Assembly: GCA_021786195.1 (NCBI GenBank)
Contig: JAJYNS010000105.1
Span: 1-64,000 of the forward strand
Source of the DNA: Actinomycetes bacterium
Lineage (GTDB): Bacteria > Actinomycetota > Acidimicrobiia > Acidimicrobiales > Bog-793
Direction: 5' to 3'
DNA: 64,000 nucleotides
In this document: one piece after another, positions 7,341 through 16,317 of the stretch
Position numbering within the stretch: the first letter of the stretch is position 1
Layout of the letters: each line of letters starts with the position of its first letter
Translations under genes and position numbers: made by a program
Notes under the pieces: model-generated
What the model saw: the letters and a program-made list of their open reading frames with translations, nothing else
Told to the model about the DNA's origin: nothing
Database searches by the model: none

Positions 7341-9518
7341 TCAGCGGCCGATCCCGTCCAGGCCGCGAGCGAAGCGAGCCTTGAGGGCGACCTCCTCGAG
7401 GGCGCGAGCGCGCGCCCTGGACAGCTCGGCCGGAGGGCGACCCGCCACGAGGCGTTCCACCCAACGAGATCGCGCGGCGGGCTCACCGGTCGCAGGGGCA
7501 ACGGCGACGTGGACCACCGGCACCGCCGAGACGGCTTCGGCACGCCGGAGCGAGCGGCCGAGCACCCCTGCGCCGCCGAGCACGACGATCCCCGCCCCTG
7601 GCGCACCGGCGAGCGCGCTCGGGAGGCGGGGCGGCGTCACCACCACCGTCTCGCCGTGCCCGGCGCGCCCGACCTCGCCGGCGACCGAGGCGTCCGCCGC
7701 GACACCGATCGCCGAGCCCCTGACGGCTTGCAGGCGTGCGCACTCGGCGAGGAACCTCGGCACCAGCGCGTCGAGACGCTCGGCGAGCGAGACCTCGACC
7801 ACCCCCCTGCCCGGCGCCACGCGTTCGCGCCACCCCGGCGCCCCGGCGCGGACCTCGCCGGCGACGAAGGGTTCTGGAGAGCCCCGCGAGGGTCCCTCGA
7901 TCGCCCGAGAGAGCGCCGGACGCCCCGCGCCGAGCGGTCCGGGCGCGGCGATCACCGCCGCCCCGTTGCGCAAGGCCGCCTCGACGGTGTTCCTGAGCGA
8001 GGGGGGCTCCCAGCAGTCGGCGTCGAGCAGGAGGACCAGGGCGGCGCGAAGGTCCGGGCGCTCCGGGCCCGCCGGCAGGAGGACCTCGACCCCGAGGAGC
8101 GCCTCTGCGTGCGCGGCCCGGCGGGCGCCTGGCGCGAGGGCGACGACTCGAGCTCGGGCGCCAAGCGCGGCGTCCACGCGTCCGGCGAGCGCTTCGGCGA
8201 CGACGAACGGCCCGCCTCGGCGGCGAAGCGCGTACAGCCCGGGCTCGAGCTGCCCGACCGCCGGCTCAGGCGCACGCTCGAGCATCCGGGCGATCTCCTG
8301 CTCGGCGAAGAGGTACTCGCGGGTGACGAACCTTTGCTCGAACAGGCCTCCGGGGAACCAGGCACCGACGCGTCCCCCCATCGCCCCGGCGCTTCGCGCC
8401 GGGGCGGGGTCTGGGACGAAGGCCCCGCGCCTCAGGCCCTCGAGGAGCTCATGGTCCACGCCCGCGACGATCTCGGCGACGAGCTCGCCGTCCTGGGCAC
8501 GGCAGGAGCGGACGCGTAGCAGGTCTCGACGGGTGAAGGGCCTGCCGCCGACCTCGGGAGCGCTTCGGCGGAGAACGGTCGGTGGTGAAGGGGAGCCGGA
8601 GGATCTCGCCTGCGCGACCCGGGCGATCTGGCCCATCGAGACCCCCTCGGCGTACGCGCGCTCCCTCCACTGCACGACCAGCGCGGGATAGGACGTCTCC
8701 AGGTCTTTCACCGGCCTCGTCGCCTTCGCCGCCGCCCGGCGCGCCGCCGGCGTCGCCGACTCGAGCCCCGCCCGCTCGAGCACCTCGAGGATGGCGGCGT
8801 GCCGCCGGGAGAACGCTCGCAGCAGGTCCGGCCGGACGCCTGCGAGATCGGCGATCCCGTCCTCCCGCCAGCGCCACGCCACGTCCAGGCGGCGGGTGAG
8901 CTCGGCGCGAAGCTCCGCCCGGTAGAGCGCTCCGGCGACCCGGGACTGGAGGAAGAGCGGCCTCGCGTCGAGTGCGGACCAACGTCCGGAGCCGTCTCGG
9001 CCCAGGTTCGCGACGAACAGGTGGGTGTGCAGGTGTGGGTCGGGCGCTCTGCTCGTCCGGTGCACGAAGGCGGCCGCGACGAGGCCCTCGGCGGGCAGCA
9101 CGCGCTCGACACCGCCCGACCGGCGCCGGACGCGACCCGCCTCGGCCTCGAGGAAGGCCAGCGCGGAGGCGACGCTGCGCTCGTGCGCCGCTCGGACCTC
9201 CTCGACGACCTGGGGAGGCCCGAGGGCGTGCAGGAGGCTCACCGACTTCGGAGCGGCGAACGTGCAATCGAATCCCGCCACCCTCACCCGGCCGTGCCCG
9301 CCGTCGAGGACCTCGCCAGTCCTCGGGTCGACGCCGCCGGCGATCGCTCGAAGCGAGCCGGCGTCCACCGCGAAGTCCGCGATCCCCAGCGACTCGGCCG
9401 CGCGCCCGACGAAGGCGCCGTCCGGCTCGACGAGGCCGTCCCGCTCGTCCCGCTGCCCGGCGACCGTCCGGAGGTAGTAGCCGAGGCCGCCACGCCCCAC
9501 CTTCGCCAGGCTGAGCAC
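7341..9518 (-). CDS. MobF (TrwC/TraI) family relaxase with degenerate helicase region
   Basis: A 725-residue protein whose first about 300 residues match MobF relaxases, which nick DNA at a transfer origin and stay attached through a Tyr. The start LAKVGRGGLGYYLRTVAG carries the first Tyr pair (14-15). The HUH metal motif is in PDPHLHTHLFVANLG, and FAAPKSVSLLHALG is also conserved. The second Tyr pair expected around residues 24-28 is replaced by charged residues. The C-terminal half resembles the RecD-like helicase of TrwC (FVTREYLFAEQEI, VVALAPGARRAAHAEAL) but no Walker A GxGKT is seen, and the Walker B-like site reads LLLDADCW. The start is GTG at 9518 with a -10-like TACGGT 7 nt upstream. 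It may nick DNA but probably cannot unwind it. Confidence 0.8.
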   Translation of the reverse strand: MLSLAKVGRGGLGYYLRTVAGQRDERDGLVEPDGAFVGRAAESLGIADFAVDAGSLRAIAGGVDPRTGEVLDGGHGRVRVAGFDCTFAAPKSVSLLHALGPPQVVEEVRAAHERSVASALAFLEAEAGRVRRRSGGVERVLPAEGLVAAAFVHRTSRAPDPHLHTHLFVANLGRDGSGRWSALDARPLFLQSRVAGALYRAELRAELTRRLDVAWRWREDGIADLAGVRPDLLRAFSRRHAAILEVLERAGLESATPAARRAAAKATRPVKDLETSYPALVVQWRERAYAEGVSMGQIARVAQARSSGSPSPPTVLRRSAPEVGGRPFTRRDLLRVRSCRAQDGELVAEIVAGVDHELLEGLRRGAFVPDPAPARSAGAMGGRVGAWFPGGLFEQRFVTREYLFAEQEIARMLERAPEPAVGQLEPGLYALRRRGGPFVVAEALAGRVDAALGARARVVALAPGARRAAHAEALLGVEVLLPAGPERPDLRAALVLLLDADCWEPPSLRNTVEAALRNGAAVIAAPGPLGAGRPALSRAIEGPSRGSPEPFVAGEVRAGAPGWRERVAPGRGVVEVSLAERLDALVPRFLAECARLQAVRGSAIGVAADASVAGEVGRAGHGETVVVTPPRLPSALAGAPGAGIVVLGGAGVLGRSLRRAEAVSAVPVVHVAVAPATGEPAARSRWVERLVAGRPPAELSRARARALEEVALKARFARGLDGIGR

Positions 9519-9525
9519 GCCGGCG

Positions 9526-9531
9526 ACCGTA
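9526..9531 (-). promoter_or_regulatory. Candidate -10 element of MobF gene
   Basis: Minus-strand TACGGT sits 7 nt before the GTG start and there is no Shine-Dalgarno. It suggests the relaxase gene has its own leaderless promoter and so may be expressed. Confidence 0.45.
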
Positions 9532-9553
9532 GGGAGGGGGCGTGCCCCCCGAC

Positions 9554-10606
9554 CTACCGCCGCGACCCGCCCGAGCCGCCCGGTCCGCTCTCCTCGGCCT
9601 CCCCGCTGGTCCCCGAGGAGGCGGCCGGAGCCGCCGGAGCGCCCCGACCTCCCTTGGCGCCGACCTGCCGCCGGTAGCGTGCCAGCGCCCGACGGGCGAC
9701 CGCGACCCGGGCCCCGGCGAGCTCGGGCGGATCGAGGACCTCCGCCTCCGGGCCGAGGCGCAGCAGCAGCCGGCCGAGCCAGTTGGGGTCGCCGACCCGG
9801 ACCGGCACGGCCACCCGTCCGCCGCTCGCCGGCTCCGGCGGACCTGCGGCGAGGCGGTCGAGGAGCGCCTGGCGACCCTCCGGCACGGCGACGAGCGCGA
9901 TCGTGCTGCCCGGCCCGCCGCGAAACGCGCCGGGGCCCCTCAGGTCGCCGGGAACCTCGCGCCGAGTGAAGCGGGTCGTCGTCGGTCGGGCCGAGCGGAT
10001 CCGCTCGAGCTGGAAGCGGCGCCAGGCGTCGGCGAGGTGGCAGTACGCGTCGAGGTAGAAGCGGCCCTCCAGCGCCACGACGGCGTGTGGCTCGACGACC
10101 CGAGTCGTCTCTCGGCCGCGCGCCGAGCCGAGGTAGTCGATCTCGACGAGCCTCCGCTCCTCGACCGCCGCGCGCAGCAGTTCGAGGTGCTGGGCCGACT
10201 CGAGCTGGACCTCGAGACGGTCCGCCCCGAGCGCCGCCTCGAGCTTGGAGAGCGCGGAGGACAGCGGGGAGGAGCGCTCGGCACCGGGCACGGCGAGCAG
10301 CGCTCGGGCCGCAGCGGCGACGGCGAAGCCCTCCTCCGGCGTCAGGCGCTGGGGACGGCGAAGGGCGTCGAGCCCGTGGGCGACGACCCGCTCGTCGTCG
10401 ACGACGAGCTCCAGCAGCTGGTCCGGCGTGTAGGGGGGCAGCCCGCAGCAGGCGGCCAGCTCCAGCTCGCCCACGAGGACGCGCTCGTCCACGCCGAACC
10501 GGCTCGCGAGGTCGGCGATGCTCGCCTCTCCCACCCGCGCGAGGTAGGCGAGCACGGCGAGCAGGCGGAGCAGGCGCTCCCCGGCGTCGGTCGCCTGGCC
10601 GCTCAC
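9554..10606 (-). CDS. pafC: WYL-domain transcriptional regulator PafC-like
   Basis: A 350-residue helix-turn-helix/WYL protein. The winged-helix part is at residues 1-75 (ERLLRLLAVLAYL, IADLASRFGVDE). The WYL domain lies around residues 135-215 (VEIDYLGSARGRETTRVVEP, GRFYLDAYCH) and a WCX-like C-terminal extension follows, ending in a Gly/Pro/Ser-rich tail. Together with the preceding gene it matches the PafB/PafC pair, which in mycobacteria forms a heterodimer that activates LexA/RecA-independent DNA-damage genes. The GTG at 10606-10604 overlaps the pafB stop as GTGA, which fixes the start; the longer upstream frame (to 10837) lies over pafB. The proteasome and pafA genes that often flank pafBC are not nearby. 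Confidence 0.88.
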   Translation of the reverse strand: MSGQATDAGERLLRLLAVLAYLARVGEASIADLASRFGVDERVLVGELELAACCGLPPYTPDQLLELVVDDERVVAHGLDALRRPQRLTPEEGFAVAAAARALLAVPGAERSSPLSSALSKLEAALGADRLEVQLESAQHLELLRAAVEERRLVEIDYLGSARGRETTRVVEPHAVVALEGRFYLDAYCHLADAWRRFQLERIRSARPTTTRFTRREVPGDLRGPGAFRGGPGSTIALVAVPEGRQALLDRLAAGPPEPASGGRVAVPVRVGDPNWLGRLLLRLGPEAEVLDPPELAGARVAVARRALARYRRQVGAKGGRGAPAAPAASSGTSGEAEESGPGGSGGSRR

Positions 10607-11535
10607 GAGCACCAGGCGAGGAGCATCTCGACGACCCTTGCCCGAAGCTCGGGGGGCTCGATCACCTCGACGCCGTCGCCGCAACCGAGCACCCAGGCAA
10701 CGAATGCCTCCTCGTCGCCGACTCGGAACCGAAGCCGCAGGGAGCCGTCCGGAAGACGGCGCTCGACGGCGCCCTCCCCGGCGAGCCGGCGAGCAGAGGG
10801 AGCCTCGCGCACGTCCACCTCGACGACGACCTCGCAAGCCTCGGTCCCCGGCACCGCCCAGGGCGCGGCGCGCAGCTCGGCGGCGGCGTCGAAACCCTCC
10901 GGCAGGTCGTAGGCGCCCGGCGGGCCGAAGCGTGGCGCGCCCTCGATCCGGTCGACCCGGAACGTCCTCGTCGCCCCGCCCTTGCCCGAGGTCCGGTCGC
11001 GCCCGACGAGGTACCAGGCTCCCGAGCGGAACAGCAGGCCGTAGGGCTCCACCTCCCGCGCTCGCCCCCGGTAGACGAACAACGCCAGCGTGCGGTGCCG
11101 GATGGCCTCCTGCAGCGGCGCGAGCGCCGGGAGCGTCGGGAGCACGACGACGGGCGGGAGCTCGGGACGACCGGTCGAGCCGAGCTTGGCGAGGACGTCT
11201 CCTCCGCCGCCGCCCTCCAGCCGCACGGCGGCGACCGCGAATGCGAGCGCCTCCTCCTCCTCGGCGTCAAGACCGAGGTCCGGCAGGTAGTAGCGCTCCT
11301 TCAAGATCCTGTAGCCGACCTGGTCGTCCCCGCCGATCCGCTCCGTCTCGACGGGGATCCCCTTGTCGCGCAGCACCCGCTTGTCCCGCTCGAAGGCCTG
11401 GCGCAGGGCGCGCGGCTCGGACGGGTAGCCTGCGATGGCGGTCCCGATCTCGCGCAACGGCATCGGCCGGGTGGTGTCGAGCAGGGCGAGGAAGAGGTTC
11501 GTGATCCTCTCCAGCCTGCTCGTCCGCGCGGGCAC
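10603..11535 (-). CDS. pafB: WYL-domain transcriptional regulator PafB-like
   Basis: A 310-residue WYL regulator. The N-terminal winged helix ([18 protein letters not shown]) is followed by an [19 protein letters not shown]-like helix with [10 protein letters not shown], then the PafB-typical [16 protein letters not shown]. The WYL core ([28 protein letters not shown]) is at about residues 150-190. It is followed by a WCX domain. The partner PafC is encoded immediately downstream with a 4-bp overlap, so the two subunits are made in a coupled manner. The start is GTG at 11535 with -10-like TAGATT 6 nt upstream. It is divergent from typA with 50 bp between starts. Confidence 0.88.
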   Translation of the reverse strand: MPARTSRLERITNLFLALLDTTRPMPLREIGTAIAGYPSEPRALRQAFERDKRVLRDKGIPVETERIGGDDQVGYRILKERYYLPDLGLDAEEEEALAFAVAAVRLEGGGGGDVLAKLGSTGRPELPPVVVLPTLPALAPLQEAIRHRTLALFVYRGRAREVEPYGLLFRSGAWYLVGRDRTSGKGGATRTFRVDRIEGAPRFGPPGAYDLPEGFDAAAELRAAPWAVPGTEACEVVVEVDVREAPSARRLAGEGAVERRLPDGSLRLRFRVGDEEAFVAWVLGCGDGVEVIEPPELRARVVEMLLAWCS

Positions 11536-11541
11536 GCCAGC

Positions 11542-11547
11542 AATCTA
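11542..11547 (-). promoter_or_regulatory. Candidate -10 element of pafBC
   Basis: Minus-strand TAGATT lies 6 nt before the GTG of pafB, consistent with a leaderless transcript. Its sequence is a good sigma-70-like -10. Confidence 0.55.
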
Positions 11548-11585
11548 GGCACGGACGGACCGGTCGACCTACCCGGGGAGGGCAA

Positions 11586-13448
11586 GTGGCAACGGTGGAC
11601 GAGCTGCGCGACGTGGCGATCATCGCCCACGTCGACCACGGCAAGACGACGCTCGTCGACGCGATGCTGCGCCAGTCCGGCGCGGTCGGGGAACGGCAGG
11701 AGATCCCCGACCGCGCGCTCGACTCGCTCGATCTCGAGCGGGAGAAGGGGATCACGATCCTCGCCAAGCACGCGGCGTTCCGCTTCGGCGACCGCAGGCT
11801 CAACGTCGTGGACACGCCCGGCCACGCCGACTTCGGTGGCGAGGTCGAGCGGGCGCTCGCGATGGTGGACGGCGCGATGCTCCTCGTGGACGCCGCCGAG
11901 GGCCCCCGCCCGCAGACTCGCTTCGTCCTGCGCAAAGCCTTCGCGGCCGGGCTTCCGGTCGTCCCGATCGTGAACAAGGTCGACCGTCCCGACGCCCGAT
12001 TCGCCGAGGTCGTCGAGGAGACGCTCGAGCTCTTCCTCGACCTCGACGCGCCGAGCACGCAGCTCGACATCCCCTTCCTCTACGGCAGCTCCCGAGACGG
12101 GTGGATGAGCGAGGTCGAGCCGCCCGGGCCCGGCGCGCCGAGGCCGGAGGGCGGCGACCTCTCGCCCCTCGTCGAGGCGCTGTTCAGGTGGCTCCCGGGC
12201 CCGCGCCACACGGAGGGCAGCCCGCTCCAGGCGCTCGTCACCAACCTCGACGCCTCCCCCTACCTCGGGCGGCTCGCCATCTGCCGGGTCGTCGAGGGCA
12301 CGATCCGACGCGGCCAGCCGCTCGCCTGGATCCGGCGCGACGGCGCGGTGGAGCGGGCGCGCTGCGTCGAGCTCCTCGTCGCCGACGGGCTCGAGCGCAT
12401 CCCCGCTGCGAGCGCCGGGGCCGGCGAGATCGTCGCCGTCGCGGGCATCGAGGAGGTCACGGTCGGCGAGACGCTCGCCGACCCCGAGCGGCCCCTCCAG
12501 CTCCCTCTGCTCGGCGTGGACGAGCCGAGCCTGTCGATCACCATCGGTGTCAACACCTCGCCCCTGGCCGGGCGGGAGGGGTCGAGGCTCACCGCTCGCC
12601 AGCTGCGGGCGAGGCTCGAGAGCGAGGTGCTCGGCAACGTCTCCATCCGAGTGCTGCCGACGGGGCGACCGGACACCTTCGAGGTGCAAGGGCGCGGCGA
12701 GCTGCAGCTCGCCGTGCTCGTCGAGCAGATGCGGAGGGAGGGTTTCGAGCTCACCGTCGGCAAGCCGGACGTGGTCACCCGGGTCGTCGACGGCGTGCTC
12801 GAGGAGCCCGTCGAGCGGCTGTCGATCGAGATCCCCGAAGAGCACCTCGGCGCCGTGACCCAGCTCCTGGCTCGCCGGGGCGCGCAGGTCGAGCGGATCG
12901 TCCACCACGGCACCGGATGGGTCGGCCTGGAGCACCTCGTGCCCTCGAGGGGCCTGTTCGGCCTGCGCGGAGAGCTTTTGACCCAGACTCGGGGCACTGC
13001 GCAAGCCCACCATGCGGTCGAGCGCTACGAGCCCTGGCGCGGGCCGATGCGCGCTCGTGCGGCCGGGAGCCTCGTGGCGGACCGGGCCGGCACGACGACG
13101 GCGTACAGCCTGGCGACGCTCGCCGAGCGCGGGACGCTGTTCGTCGGGCCCGGGGAGCCGGTGTACGAGGGCATGGTCGTCGGCGAGAGCAGCCGGCCGG
13201 GCGACATCGACGTCAACCCGACCAAGGAGCGCAAGCTGACCAACATGCGCTCCTCGACCGCCGAGGAGCTGGTCCGCCTGCCGGCGGCGCGCACGCTCAC
13301 GCTCGAGCAGGCCTTCGAGCAGGCGGACGAGAGCGAGTGCGTCGAGGTGACCCCGAGCTCGGTGAGGTTGCGCAAGGTCGTGCTCGACCAGTCGGCCCGC
13401 GCCCGGGGCCGGCGGCGCGCCGCCGCAGGGGTGGCTCAGCGGGCCTGA
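11586..13448 (+). CDS. typA: Ribosome-associated GTPase TypA/BipA
   Basis: A 620-residue translational GTPase that binds the ribosome like EF-G and supports growth under stress and late 50S assembly. The G motifs are all present: G1 AHVDHGKTT (residues 14-22), G3 [13 protein letters not shown]4 NKVDRPDA and a TypA-typical EREKGITI switch. The domains after the G domain end with the TypA C-terminal block containing [31 protein letters not shown] and [13 protein letters not shown]. Length is as expected for the family. The GTG at 11586 follows GGGGAGGG. It is divergent from pafB and convergent with a small lipoprotein gene 4 bp beyond its stop. Confidence 0.96.
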   Translation: MATVDELRDVAIIAHVDHGKTTLVDAMLRQSGAVGERQEIPDRALDSLDLEREKGITILAKHAAFRFGDRRLNVVDTPGHADFGGEVERALAMVDGAMLLVDAAEGPRPQTRFVLRKAFAAGLPVVPIVNKVDRPDARFAEVVEETLELFLDLDAPSTQLDIPFLYGSSRDGWMSEVEPPGPGAPRPEGGDLSPLVEALFRWLPGPRHTEGSPLQALVTNLDASPYLGRLAICRVVEGTIRRGQPLAWIRRDGAVERARCVELLVADGLERIPAASAGAGEIVAVAGIEEVTVGETLADPERPLQLPLLGVDEPSLSITIGVNTSPLAGREGSRLTARQLRARLESEVLGNVSIRVLPTGRPDTFEVQGRGELQLAVLVEQMRREGFELTVGKPDVVTRVVDGVLEEPVERLSIEIPEEHLGAVTQLLARRGAQVERIVHHGTGWVGLEHLVPSRGLFGLRGELLTQTRGTAQAHHAVERYEPWRGPMRARAAGSLVADRAGTTTAYSLATLAERGTLFVGPGEPVYEGMVVGESSRPGDIDVNPTKERKLTNMRSSTAEELVRLPAARTLTLEQAFEQADESECVEVTPSSVRLRKVVLDQSARARGRRRAAAGVAQRA

Positions 13449-13452
13449 GCCC

Positions 13453-13923
13453 TCACGCGACGTCGTGCGTGAGGCCGACCGACCGGGTAAGCAGAACCGT
13501 CACGAGGAGGCGCTCGTCCGAGGCCCGGACGGCGACCATCGCCAGCCGGTCGCCTCTCGCGCCGCGAGGAACGCCCCGCTCGACCTTCGAGGCGTCGAAG
13601 CGGCCGGAGAAGGAGACGACGCACAGGCCCCCTCGCGCCTCGAGGACCTCTCTCGGCAGGCTCCCGACCGGCGGGGTGAGCCGCCCGAGGAAGCGCACCA
13701 GGGCCCGGGCGCCGATGAAGCGCACGCCACCGAAGCGGCCCTGCCCGTGGATGGCGTGCCAGGCCACCGGGATCGACTTGAAGCACTCGCTCGCCCTCGT
13801 CCCGAGGGCGTTGCGGGGCGAGGCGCAGCCGGCGGCAAGCGCGCCGGCCGTCAGGAGCGCCGCAAGCGCGGCGCAGCACCGGCGGAGCGCGCCGGAGCCG
13901 CCCACCCGGCGAGCGCCGCTCAC
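13453..13923 (-). CDS. Small putative lipoprotein of unknown function
   Basis: A 156-residue exported protein with no recognised domain. It has an n-region RRVGGSGALRR, a hydrophobic stretch AALAALLTAGALAAG and a lipobox-like LAAGC, with Cys near residue 33. The mature part contains CFKSIPVAWHAIHGQGRFGG, LVRFLGRLTPPVG and a strand-rich end (AMVAVRASDERLLVTVLLT). The start is assigned to the GTG at 13923-13921, which overlaps the stop of the upstream membrane-protein gene as GTGA; the longer open frame upstream runs antisense-like across that gene and is rejected. The overlap implies co-expression with the flippase-like protein, so a role in envelope assembly is plausible but unproven. Confidence 0.6.
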   Translation of the reverse strand: MSGARRVGGSGALRRCCAALAALLTAGALAAGCASPRNALGTRASECFKSIPVAWHAIHGQGRFGGVRFIGARALVRFLGRLTPPVGSLPREVLEARGGLCVVSFSGRFDASKVERGVPRGARGDRLAMVAVRASDERLLVTVLLTRSVGLTHDVA

Positions 13924-15119
13924 CTCGGGCCCCCGGGAAGGGCTGCGCCGCGGGTCCGGGACATGCCGGGCGAGGTCGGCGCCGAGCGATTCTCCCCCCC
14001 GCTCGCCGGGGAAGGCGGCGTCCCACCGGGCCGTGCTCCGCCGCCCGGGCCTCCGGGTGCCTCGGCCACCCGCCCGGCCGGGTGGAGCGCGACGCTGCGG
14101 CGGTCGGCACGGCGGTCCCCGAGCGCCAGACCGGCCCAAGCCGCCCAGCCGAGCGGTAGGTAGCCCCAGAAGCTCACGATGCGGTAGAGGAGCACCGCGG
14201 CCACGGTCGTCGTCTCCCCGCCGCCGAACGCGACGAGCGCGATGCTCAAGCTCCCCTCGACGAGGCCCAGTCCCCCAGGGGTGACCGGGAGGTTGGCCGC
14301 GAGCTGGCCGGCGCCGTAGGCGAGCAGGAGGCCCCGCCAGGGCACCCCGGCACCGACGGCGAGGAAGCCGAAGGCGAGCGCCCCGCAGTCGAGTGCCCAG
14401 TTCCCGACGGCGGCGAGGAGGGTCGCGGCGAGGTCGCGCCAGGTCAGGCGCACGAGGGTCAGCCGGGCGACGAGGTCCTCCACGACGTCGAAGCCCCTCC
14501 GCCCGGGAAGGTGGAAGACGCGGCGGGCGAGCTCGAACCCGAAGACGGTCACGCGGACGAGCCAGTGGCGCTGCCAGACGACCGCGTCGGCGACGACCGC
14601 GAGGACGAGGACGCCGAGCACGACGCCAAGGAGGTCGTAGGTGGTGCTCTCTCGCGTCGCGAGCAGCACGCCGGCGGTCGCGAGCAGCGCGAGGCCGAGC
14701 GCCGAGCAGACCAGGGTCGCGAGCAAGGTCCAGCCCGCCACGGCGTCGTCCGCACCGTGGCGCCGGTACTGGCGGAAGGAGTAGACGCTCGCGAAGGCCG
14801 GCCCGGCGGGCAGCGAGTCGGAGATCGCGCCGGCGGCGAACGTCAGCTGGGTCGCGTAGCCGAGCCCCACGTCGACCTCGCCCCTGGAGAGCAGGCGGCG
14901 CTGCAGGGCGGCGAAGCAGACGAGCGAGGCGACCTCGCTCCCGACGGCGGCGAGCGTCCATAGCGGATGGAGGCGCGAAAGGACGGCCGAGGCGCCGACG
15001 AGCTCGCCCTTCTGGCCGTTCAGGGCCCAGAAGGCGACCCCGGCGAGCGCGATCCCTACGACGAAGCGCGCGACCCGCCACGCACGGCCGTGCCGGCGGC
15101 GCGGCTGTCGTAACGCCAC
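13920..15119 (-). CDS. Lysylphosphatidylglycerol synthase TM region/UPF0104-like membrane protein
   Basis: A 399-residue protein with about eight to nine hydrophobic helices, matching the flippase-like LPG_synthase_TM/UPF0104 family (AglD/MprF N-terminal type). Typical features are FVVGIALAGVAFWAL at the start, ISDSLPAGPAFASVYSFRQYRR with the characteristic Pro/Gly-rich segment near residue 105, and late NLPVTPGGLGLVEGSLS and YRIVSFWGYLP blocks. The last about 60 residues are hydrophilic and Pro/Gly-rich. The GTG at 15119 is chosen because the first helix follows closely and TACTCT (15128-15133) lies 8 nt upstream. Family members move or synthesise lipid-linked molecules; its place beside glycosyltransferases and a glycan exporter fits a role in glycolipid handling. 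Confidence 0.78.
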   Translation of the reverse strand: MALRQPRRRHGRAWRVARFVVGIALAGVAFWALNGQKGELVGASAVLSRLHPLWTLAAVGSEVASLVCFAALQRRLLSRGEVDVGLGYATQLTFAAGAISDSLPAGPAFASVYSFRQYRRHGADDAVAGWTLLATLVCSALGLALLATAGVLLATRESTTYDLLGVVLGVLVLAVVADAVVWQRHWLVRVTVFGFELARRVFHLPGRRGFDVVEDLVARLTLVRLTWRDLAATLLAAVGNWALDCGALAFGFLAVGAGVPWRGLLLAYGAGQLAANLPVTPGGLGLVEGSLSIALVAFGGGETTTVAAVLLYRIVSFWGYLPLGWAAWAGLALGDRRADRRSVALHPAGRVAEAPGGPGGGARPGGTPPSPASGGENRSAPTSPGMSRTRGAALPGGPR

Positions 15120-15127
15120 AGCAACAC

Positions 15128-15133
15128 AGAGTA
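15128..15133 (-). promoter_or_regulatory. Candidate -10 element of UPF0104-like gene
   Basis: Minus-strand TACTCT lies 8 nt before the GTG at 15119 in a 94-bp gap after the upstream glycosyltransferase, so this gene may have a separate start of transcription. Confidence 0.4.
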
Positions 15134-15213
15134 ACCGCGGCCGGCCCGCCACCGGGGTCCGCAGGGCCGGCCGGTCCGCTGGCGGAGCGGGGCCGGGCGC
15201 ACGCCTGGGCCTC

Positions 15214-16317
15214 TCAGGCGCGGGACAACGCCGTCTCGATGGTCGAGCGGAACGCCCTTCTCGCGGCGTCCAGACCGTAGGCAGCGGCGCGAGCCGCCCC
15301 GATCGAGACGAGCGCGTCGCGGGCGCCCGGCCGGGAGAGGACCTCGTGGACGGCGGCCGCGACGACGCAGGGCGCCTTCGAGCCGAGGAGCACGCCGGCG
15401 TCCCCGAGGGTCTCGGGCAGCGCGCCCGCGGCGTAGGCGACGACCGGGAGACCCCGGTGCATCGCCTCGACCACCGGCACGGAGAAACCCTCGTGCTCCG
15501 AACAGCAGACGAATACGTCGGCCGCCTCGTAGTAGGCGGCGAGGACGGAGGTGGGCACCGCCCCGGGGAGCTCGACCGCCTCGGCGAGGCCGAGGTCGAC
15601 GACGAAGCGCTCGAGCGCGTCCCGGTAGGCGCGACCCATCTCCCGCCCGACGAGGTGCAGGCGCGCGGAAGGGTCGTACGCCGCGCGGTAGCAGGCGAAC
15701 GCGCGCACGACGTCATGTTGCGCCTTGTGCGGGGCGACCTGGCCGACGAAGAGCCAGTCGCACCCTCCGCCGCGTCTCTGCGCCTCGAGGCGGGAGAGCC
15801 GGACAGGATCCGGTGCCGCCTCGAGATTGCCCGCCTCGATCAGCACCGGCGCCACCTCCACCGAGGCGAACCCGGCGGCACGCAGCTCCCCGGCGTTGAA
15901 GGCCGAGTCCGCGAAGGCGTGGGCGACGAGCGGCGCCAGGGCTCGCAGCTGCGCGCGCCCGAGCCTGGCCTCCTCGCCGAGGGGGGGAAGCCAGCGCTCG
16001 ACGAGCTCGGCCGGGGTGATGTTGTGGTAGTCGAGGAGCTTCACCCCGGGGTGGCGTGCGAAGACCTCCGCGGCGGGGCTGCCGATCGAGCACTGGTACA
16101 GCAGCCAGTGCTCGTCCGCCCTCAACCCGGAACGGCCCGGCAGCTCGTCGAGGGGCCGGACGCGTCCGTCGCAGCCGGGGCCGATGATGCGCGCGTAGAT
16201 CTCGGAGTCGAAGCCCATCTCCCGAAGCAGCCGCTGAGCCTCGAAGGTGTGGTTGCTGACGGCGTCGTGCTCGATGATCGCCGGGATCACCTGGTCGATC
16301 CGAGAAGGTGGGCTCAT
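15214..16317 (-). CDS. Family 4 glycosyltransferase
   Basis: A 367-residue GT-B glycosyltransferase of the GT4 (Glycos_transf_1) type that transfers a sugar from a nucleotide donor. The N-terminal domain begins IDQVIPAIIEHDAVSNHTFE. The donor-binding half shows DWLFVGQVAPHKAQHDVVRAF, VELPGAVPTSVLAAYYEAADVFV and the family EX7E region CSEHEGFSVPVVEAMHRGLP. The ATG at 16317 overlaps the stop of the preceding small gene as ATGA. It is the fourth gene of a minus-strand run wzm-wzt-small protein-GT4, so it probably builds or completes the exported polysaccharide. Donor and acceptor cannot be read from sequence. Confidence 0.88.
   Translation of the reverse strand: MSPPSRIDQVIPAIIEHDAVSNHTFEAQRLLREMGFDSEIYARIIGPGCDGRVRPLDELPGRSGLRADEHWLLYQCSIGSPAAEVFARHPGVKLLDYHNITPAELVERWLPPLGEEARLGRAQLRALAPLVAHAFADSAFNAGELRAAGFASVEVAPVLIEAGNLEAAPDPVRLSRLEAQRRGGGCDWLFVGQVAPHKAQHDVVRAFACYRAAYDPSARLHLVGREMGRAYRDALERFVVDLGLAEAVELPGAVPTSVLAAYYEAADVFVCCSEHEGFSVPVVEAMHRGLPVVAYAAGALPETLGDAGVLLGSKAPCVVAAAVHEVLSRPGARDALVSIGAARAAAYGLDAARRAFRSTIETALSRA

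Noticed and set aside
1-9518. tRNA-Val as attachment site for an integrated element carrying the VirD4-like and MobF genes
   Set aside because: No integrase or direct repeat of the tRNA 3' end was noticed, and several core-type genes lie between.
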